10,455 bases of DNA from an uncultured Collinsella sp. (GTDB lineage: Bacteria; Actinomycetota; Coriobacteriia; Coriobacteriales; Coriobacteriaceae). The stretch is from NCBI GenBank assembly GCA_900765185.1, contig CAAFQT010000077.1, positions 1 through 10,455 on the forward strand, given 5' to 3'. Position 1 is the first letter of the stretch. Every line of letters begins with the position of its first letter. This document shows, in pieces, positions 6,031 through 10,455 of the stretch. Under the pieces are notes generated by a model. It ran no database searches and was not told the origin of the DNA. It saw only the letters and a list, made by a program, of their open reading frames with translations. The position numbers were made by a program, and so were the translations under genes.

Positions 6031-7632
6031 CTACGACGCCAGGGTGGCAATGACGGCTTTGTCGCCGGCGTATATGAGGGTGCTGCCGTCGGGGATGATC
6101 GTTTGGCCGTCGCGCTTGAGCATCACGACGATAAACGGGTGCTTGCCCTGTGGCACGTCGCGCAGGCGCTGGCCGGCCAGGCGACCGTAGGCCGTTACGG
6201 TGACCTCGCGCAGCGTAACCTCGGCACGCTCTTCAAACGTCGGCGCGGCCATAACCAGAAGGTCGCCTTCTTCAATTACAGTATCACCGTTGGGCAGCAC
6301 GGGGTGTGCGCCGTCGCGCAGCACCAGGACCACCAGCATGTCCGTCGCGCTGCCAATATCGGCGAGCGAGCGCCCCGCAAACGGATGCCCAGCGCCTATC
6401 TTGAGTTTGACGAACGACATACCGTCCTCGTCACGGTAATCGTTAAACGTACGGCGAACATCGCCTTCCGCGTCGATCATATCGAGCTTCTTTGCCACCG
6501 ACGGTAGCAGCGAACCTTGCACCACTATGCTCGACACGGCAATCACAAAGACCAGGTCAAACAGGTCGTGACCGCCGGGAACACCGGCCACTACGGCAAA
6601 GAGACTAAAGACGACCGAAGCCGCGCCACGCAGGCCCGCCCAGCTTACGAGCGCGACCTGGCGAGGGTTCGTCTTAAAGGGCGCCAACAGCAAACCGACG
6701 GCGATGGGGCGGCTCACGAAGAGCATAAACGCCATGAGTGCCAGGCCCGGCAGCAGCATTTGCGGCAGGCGGGCGGGCGTCACGAGCAAGCCGAGCAAAA
6801 AGAAGATGGTCATTTCGGCCATCTCGGTGAGGGTATCGAAGAAGTGCGCCAGCTCGACCTTGCCGGTGATGTCACTCGCGCCTAGCACGATGCCGGCAAG
6901 GTACACGGCCAAAAAGCCGTTGCCGCCCAGGTAGCTCGGCAGCGCGTAGGCGACGATGGCCACGGCGAACAAGAAGATGGTCTGCGCGCCCTCGGCTGTT
7001 GCGTGTGCGCGCTCAATCAGACGGCTGGATGTCCAGCCGATGGCAAGGCCCAACCCCACGCCCAGGATGATCTGCTTGGTCAGCAGCACGGGAATGTCGA
7101 TATTGCCGCCCGCCGCGAGGGTCGCGAGCACGGCGGTGAGCATGTAGGCGACGGGGTCGTTGGAGCCCGATTCGACCTCGAGCAGCGAGTCGGTGCCACC
7201 TCTCAGCGACAGGCTGTGCTCGCGCAGCACGCTAAAGACGCTGGCCGCGTCGGTGGATGCCACGACCGATCCCAGCAGCAAGCCGCCGATCCAGTCGAAG
7301 CCCAGTACAAAGTGTGCAAAGGCACCCGTGATGCCAGCGGTGATGACGACGCCGAGCGTGCTCAGCAGCACCGCCGGCGCAGCGACGGGCTTGGCGCGGT
7401 CGATATTGGTGTTAAAGCCGCCGTAGAACATGATGAACAGCAGCGCCGTGCTGCAGACGGTTTCGGTGAGCGCATAGTCGCTAAAGTCGATGCGCGCCGG
7501 GCCGTTGACGCCCAGCAGCATGCCGAGCACGATAAAGATGAGCAGGGTGGGGAAGGGGAGCTTTTTGCCGACGGGTTTGATGGTCAGGCACAGAATAATG
7601 ACGAGGCCGATAAAAAGAAGTATCTGGTTCAT
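6031..7632 (-). CDS. CPA1-family K+(Na+)/H+ antiporter with two RCK_C domains
   Basis: This is a 533-aa integral membrane protein that exchanges a monovalent cation for protons across the cytoplasmic membrane. Residues 1-380 are a multi-helix transporter domain with the CPA motifs VASTDAASVFS (124-134) and ESGSNDPVA (154-162), which holds the Asn158-Asp159 pair used for ion binding, plus WAGLRGAASV at 331-340. The cytoplasmic tail carries two RCK_C/TrkA_C-type repeats at about 405-465 and 474-533, each with a beta-rich hydrophobic core and a GD turn (EEGDLLVMAAP; YAGDKAVIATL). This architecture is typical of NhaP2/CvrA-like potassium/proton antiporters gated by a ligand; K+ is therefore more likely than Na+, but selectivity cannot be read from sequence. 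ATG 7632 has AGGAG about 12 nt upstream, a rather long spacing. It is divergent from the phosphoesterase gene. Confidence 0.92.
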   Translation of the reverse strand: MNQILLFIGLVIILCLTIKPVGKKLPFPTLLIFIVLGMLLGVNGPARIDFSDYALTETVCSTALLFIMFYGGFNTNIDRAKPVAAPAVLLSTLGVVITAGITGAFAHFVLGFDWIGGLLLGSVVASTDAASVFSVLREHSLSLRGGTDSLLEVESGSNDPVAYMLTAVLATLAAGGNIDIPVLLTKQIILGVGLGLAIGWTSSRLIERAHATAEGAQTIFLFAVAIVAYALPSYLGGNGFLAVYLAGIVLGASDITGKVELAHFFDTLTEMAEMTIFFLLGLLVTPARLPQMLLPGLALMAFMLFVSRPIAVGLLLAPFKTNPRQVALVSWAGLRGAASVVFSLFAVVAGVPGGHDLFDLVFVIAVSSIVVQGSLLPSVAKKLDMIDAEGDVRRTFNDYRDEDGMSFVKLKIGAGHPFAGRSLADIGSATDMLVVLVLRDGAHPVLPNGDTVIEEGDLLVMAAPTFEERAEVTLREVTVTAYGRLAGQRLRDVPQGKHPFIVVMLKRDGQTIIPDGSTLIYAGDKAVIATLAS

Positions 7633-7853
7633 GGATAGTGTCCGCTCCTGGGTGGTTGGCGTGGCACGGCTAGTTGTCTGCGGTTATTTGTACCCAAAGG
7701 TGGTGGGTTTATGGGTCTGGATTGCGGGCACGCGCATTTTCGACACGAAGCGGAGGCGCGGGTGGTGCTGGTCGGGGCGCTGGGCCTGACGGCGAGGCGT
7801 GAGCGGCGCGGGCAGGCAGGCGCGCGCTGGCGACCGTTGACGGTACGCAACCC

Positions 7854-7882
7854 TTTCCAGCTTTATTGTAACGGAGTACAAT
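7854..7882 (+). promoter_or_regulatory. Candidate promoter and operator of the phosphoesterase gene
   Basis: TTTCCA (7854-7859), a 17-nt spacer and TACAAT (7877-7882) give a moderate promoter match. The -10 lies in one arm of the inverted repeat TATTGTA (7864-7870) / TACAATA (7877-7883), which looks like a regulator site. The remaining intergenic stretch 7633-7850 is G-rich and shows no gene. The promoter of the divergent antiporter must lie there but I cannot place it. Confidence 0.35.
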
Positions 7883-7914
7883 AGATAACGTTTAAGTTCA
7901 ACTTGAAGTTTTAG

Positions 7915-7939
7915 TTGCGGCTCCGGGCTTCGGCCGCAA
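7915..7939 (+). promoter_or_regulatory. Hairpin in the 5' leader of the phosphoesterase gene
   Basis: TTGCGGC (7915-7921) and GCCGCAA (7933-7939) form a 7-bp stem with an 11-nt loop that contains an alternative CCG/CGG pairing. It ends just before the Shine-Dalgarno (AGGGAAAGG, 7943-7951). It has no T-tract, so it is not a terminator; it may affect translation or RNA stability. Confidence 0.4.
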
Positions 7940-7957
7940 TGCAGGGAAAGGCGTTCC

Positions 7958-8797
7958 ATGGCGATCTATGTGCCATCCGCTGCTCGCGCGCCCGTGCGTG
8001 CGCGAGACGAGGCCCTGTCCAAGATTTCGCTGGCGTCCGACGACACGCTGTACGTGCTGGGTGACATGATCGATCGCGGGCCCGATCCAGTTGGCGTTAT
8101 TAAGCTCGTGCGCTCGCTCCCCAACGCTCGCGTGCTCAAGGGCAATCACGAGCAGATCATGCTCGATGCCATCATTGGCCAAGATCCGCTCGATGCCGAG
8201 ACCTGGGATATCAACGGCGGTTGGACTACCCGTCAGCAGCTCAACGATATGGAATTTGAGGCGTACGAGGAGCTCGTGCGTTGGATGGCGACGTTGCCGC
8301 TCTACGCGGTGGTCGAGACTGACGAGCGTCCGTACCTGCTGGTACATGCCGGTATCCAGATCGAGGCGGCCCGGGCGTTTTTGCTTGAACATGGGGTTGA
8401 TTGTGCCGATGGTGCGGGGGCGGTGGATGCCGATCGCGAGCTACTTCAGCAGATGCTTGCGGTACAGTCGTCCGATGACCTGCTGTGGATTCGTCATGGC
8501 TATTGGGATGCGCCGACGGGGCTGCTTTCTGCCGAGGGCAAGGGTCCGGTCGTGGTGAGCGGCCACACGCCAACGGTGTCGCTCGGGCGTTATTGCGAGG
8601 TAGGCGGCCTGGCGGGGCTCGATGAGGAGTCGGGCCGCGGGCAGATTGTGCGCCTGGGCGGCGAGGATACCGCCGGCGTTCCCGATCGCATCGACATCGA
8701 CTGCGCCGCCGCAACGGGCTCTGAGTTCGGCCGCGTGGGTATCTTGCGCCTGGATGATGGTGCGGAATTCTACGCGAACATTCTTCCTGGCGAATGA
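7958..8797 (+). CDS. PPP-like metallophosphoesterase with replaced motif I
   Basis: The 279-aa protein resembles bacterial serine/threonine phosphatases and ApaH-type phosphoesterases (calcineurin-like fold, two metal ions). Visible motifs are GDMIDRG (35-41), GNHE (62-65), LLVHAG (127-132), WIRHG (177-181) and SGHTP (201-205). The expected first motif (D-x-H-G, right after the initial MAIYV strand) is missing: residues 7-11 read SAARA, so the metal-binding Asp and His are Ala8 and Arg10. The reading frame shows no simple frameshift that would restore the motif. The protein therefore keeps the second metal site but lacks two ligands of the first, and may be inactive, altered, or dependent on one metal. 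ATG 7958 follows AGGGAAAGG (7943-7951) and gives the family's usual N-terminus. The substrate cannot be predicted; phosphoprotein or dinucleotide polyphosphate are family options. Confidence 0.85.
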   Translation: MAIYVPSAARAPVRARDEALSKISLASDDTLYVLGDMIDRGPDPVGVIKLVRSLPNARVLKGNHEQIMLDAIIGQDPLDAETWDINGGWTTRQQLNDMEFEAYEELVRWMATLPLYAVVETDERPYLLVHAGIQIEAARAFLLEHGVDCADGAGAVDADRELLQQMLAVQSSDDLLWIRHGYWDAPTGLLSAEGKGPVVVSGHTPTVSLGRYCEVGGLAGLDEESGRGQIVRLGGEDTAGVPDRIDIDCAAATGSEFGRVGILRLDDGAEFYANILPGE

Positions 8798-8857
8798 TTA
8801 CACAAAGGGTAGCCAATTTGAGACGGGGCTTTTTGACTACTTTTGCCCTTCTGCCCA

Positions 8858-8898
8858 CCAAATGATTTTTCTGGGACGAGGATTAAATAATCATTTGG
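8858..8898. repeat. Short palindrome in intergenic region
   Basis: CCAAATGATT (8858-8867) is the exact reverse complement of 8889-8898, with a 21-nt interior. It begins 60 bp after the phosphoesterase stop and sits 11 bp before a second, larger palindrome. It has no T-tract. The stretch 8798-9111 holds no credible gene and consists mainly of these two elements. Confidence 0.55.
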
Positions 8899-8909
8899 CT
8901 GCCCGCTGG

Positions 8910-9032
8910 CTAAGTGAGTAGACTTTTTTGGAAATGCCGAGCACCCAACATATTTGCCTCAATAAAACCGCAGGTCACAGACTTGTGGTTTGTCGGTGTG
9001 GTCGGGGTTTCGGTAAAAGTCTACTCACTTAG
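8910..9032. repeat. MITE-like 123-bp palindromic element
   Basis: CTAAGTGAGTAGACTTTT (8910-8927) is the exact reverse complement of 9015-9032. The 87-nt interior includes a second hairpin, AAACCGCA (8965-8972) with TGTGGTTT (8984-8991). The size and perfect terminal arms fit a miniature inverted-repeat element or a large structured RNA. No target-site duplication is clear. It lies between convergent genes, so a role at transcript ends is also possible. Confidence 0.6.
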
Positions 9033-9111
9033 TTTTGTGTGGTGCATATTGTCACAACGAGACCCTAGTCGGGGAGATTCCATCGCAAATTCCGGTACCG
9101 GGGGCAGCTAA

Positions 9112-10431
9112 TTAGGCGCCGTATGGGTTGCGGTCGCGTTCGATGCGTTGGCGGATGTGGGCGTACTCGATGATCAGTAGCACCAGGAGTAGAGCCATGA
9201 TGGCTAGGTAGCTTACCACGGCGCCCATCAGACCCAGCAGCTTAATCAGGATCACTGGCAGCACCACGCTTACGGCGAAGCAGATCAGGTAGATCTTGGT
9301 GACGTCGCCGGCGTGGCGCAACACCGTGATGATGGCGTAGATAAAGTCGATTGCCGCGGTGACGCCGCCGGCGACAACCATTAGCAGTGCCAGCGTGCGG
9401 TAGCGCTCAAAGTTAAGGCCGTACATAAAGCTCATGATGGGGATGCCGGGACCTGCCATAAATGCGGCGCACGCTCCGGTAATGACCACGATCAGCGCCA
9501 TAACGGCAACAATAATCAGGTCAAAGCGGCGACGCTTGCGCGGATTCGCCCAAATGCTCGACAGACGCAGGAGCTGCGGTTTATAGATAAATCCAATGCT
9601 CAATAAAATAGCCTGCGCCGGAAAGAATAGGGCATTAAAGTACAGCTGATACTTGTAGGCCAGCGTGCCTTCCATCACGAACTTGGGCATGCTCTCGATA
9701 AGGTTGAACAGGAACAGCGCGCCAAAGAGCGGGGCGCACTGGACAAACAGGTGGCCGACCTCGCGCAGACTCATGCGGCGTGATTTTTCGGTTTCGAGCA
9801 GGGCGAGCGGGGCGGTGACCAGCACGAGCGAGGCGATGGCGGTGACACCCATGGCCATGGCCGCGATGGGCATGCTGCGCGTGAGGAACAGTGCCACGCT
9901 AAAGACCGCGATGACGCCGGCGGAACGCAGCGTTTGGCTCATGCCGGCCAAATAGAGCTTGTCGGCCTGCTGCAGGCGGCCCTCGTACACGTCGGCGATG
10001 CCGTCGATCGCCTTATAGAGGTAGACGCCCAGGCCGATCGTGGCCATCTGCGCATCGTAGCCGCGGGCGCTGCTGTACATGAGGCCGCAGCCTAGGGCGA
10101 GCGATCCGCAAAGCCAGCGGTTGAGCTGGTAGGAGGAGAAGGAGGTTTTTTCGTCGATGTCCGAGACCTGAAAGTTGCGTACGCCGTAGTTGCACGCGAT
10201 CATGATGAGCGTGCCGGTGACAAAGGCGATGGAGAACTTGCCGGCCTCCTCGGCGCCCACGAGCTGCGTCGACACAATGGTGAGCAGCGGAAACGCCATG
10301 CCCCATACGGCGGTGCCCAGGGTGTTCCAAAGATAGTCGCGACTGGTGGCGTGCTCCTCGTATTCCGCTTCCTGCATGGAGAAGCCGCCGCCGTAGACGG
10401 CGCCGAGCAGACGGTTCCACCAAGCGTTGAC
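9112..10431 (-). CDS. Wzx-like polysaccharide flippase, 5' end truncated
   Basis: This is a polytopic membrane protein of the oligosaccharide flippase / polysaccharide biosynthesis class, which moves lipid-linked glycan units across the cytoplasmic membrane. The visible 439 residues contain many hydrophobic spans in the pattern of this family, beginning with YLWNTLGTAVWGMAFPLLTI and ending in a long helix before a basic tail (YAHIRQRIERDRNPYGA). A charged loop with RKRRRFD separates the two halves. The genuine reading frame is open to 10431, where adapter sequence begins, so the start codon lies outside the contig. The apparent GTG start at 10446 and its first five residues come from the adapter. 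A Met at 10377 is possible but has no good Shine-Dalgarno. It probably belongs to a cell-surface glycan cluster that continues beyond the end. The substrate cannot be inferred. Confidence 0.8.
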   Translation of the reverse strand, partial: VNAWWNRLLGAVYGGGFSMQEAEYEEHATSRDYLWNTLGTAVWGMAFPLLTIVSTQLVGAEEAGKFSIAFVTGTLIMIACNYGVRNFQVSDIDEKTSFSSYQLNRWLCGSLALGCGLMYSSARGYDAQMATIGLGVYLYKAIDGIADVYEGRLQQADKLYLAGMSQTLRSAGVIAVFSVALFLTRSMPIAAMAMGVTAIASLVLVTAPLALLETEKSRRMSLREVGHLFVQCAPLFGALFLFNLIESMPKFVMEGTLAYKYQLYFNALFFPAQAILLSIGFIYKPQLLRLSSIWANPRKRRRFDLIIVAVMALIVVITGACAAFMAGPGIPIMSFMYGLNFERYRTLALLMVVAGGVTAAIDFIYAIITVLRHAGDVTKIYLICFAVSVVLPVILIKLLGLMGAVVSYLAIMALLLVLLIIEYAHIRQRIERDRNPYGA

Positions 10432-10455
10432 AGATCGGAAGAGCACACGTCTGAA
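10432..10455. other. Illumina TruSeq adapter remnant (not genomic)
   Basis: From 10432 the sequence begins AGATCGGAAGAGC and continues through ACACGTCTGAA to the contig end, identical to the first 24 bases of the standard TruSeq read-1 adapter. It is sequencing-library DNA joined to the contig end and should be removed. Confidence 0.97.

Noticed and set aside
7003..7638. 211-codon + strand frame opposite the antiporter
   Set aside because: It is the reverse complement of conserved antiporter codons, with no start signals or family resemblance.
7958..8000. Frameshift as the cause of the missing phosphoesterase motif I
   Set aside because: Neither alternative frame restores a D-x-H-G motif here, and the MAIYV start and following helix are in the normal frame.
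8914..9111. 65-codon + strand frame in the palindromic region
   Set aside because: It covers both arms of the MITE-like element, has no Shine-Dalgarno and no recognisable product.

Overview
The window reads as the end of a metagenomic or draft contig from a high-GC actinobacterium. Codon use, gene style and intergenic palindromes suggest a gut Coriobacteriia member such as Collinsella, but no marker gene proves this. The contig has an artificial right end: the last 24 bases match the start of the Illumina TruSeq adapter, so the final gene is cut there.

Left third (1-4731, + strand): the tail of a type 1 BREX phage-defence operon. The 3' part of pglZ is followed 11 nt later by complete brxL, which has an unusual acidic N-terminal extension of about 76 residues. 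Two unrecognised genes follow on the same strand with good ribosome binding sites: a 454-aa largely helical protein and a 70-aa strongly acidic protein. They look like accessory genes appended to the BREX operon.

Middle (4739-6011): an A+T-richer island. A DUF3800 (RNase H-like fold) gene on the - strand converges on the BREX operon. Upstream of it lie three copies of a compact unit: an extended -10 promoter, a predicted RNA of about 56 nt made of a bulged hairpin, the invariant linker UCCAAG and an intrinsic terminator. Two copies are on the - strand and one is on the + strand. The copy nearest DUF3800 places its terminator directly before that gene's ribosome binding site and carries a 9-nt perfect complement of the Shine-Dalgarno region. 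This small-RNA/DUF3800 arrangement is the most unusual thing in the window. An 18-bp perfect inverted repeat closes the island.

Right half: a CPA1-type K+(Na+)/H+ antiporter with two C-terminal RCK_C/TrkA_C domains (- strand), divergent from a PPP-type metallophosphoesterase (+ strand) whose first metal-binding motif is replaced. A gene-free stretch of about 310 nt follows with two palindromic elements, one a 123-bp structure with 18-bp perfect arms. The window ends in a truncated Wzx-like polysaccharide flippase (- strand). The right-half genes look like ordinary chromosomal functions; the left half is a defence island.
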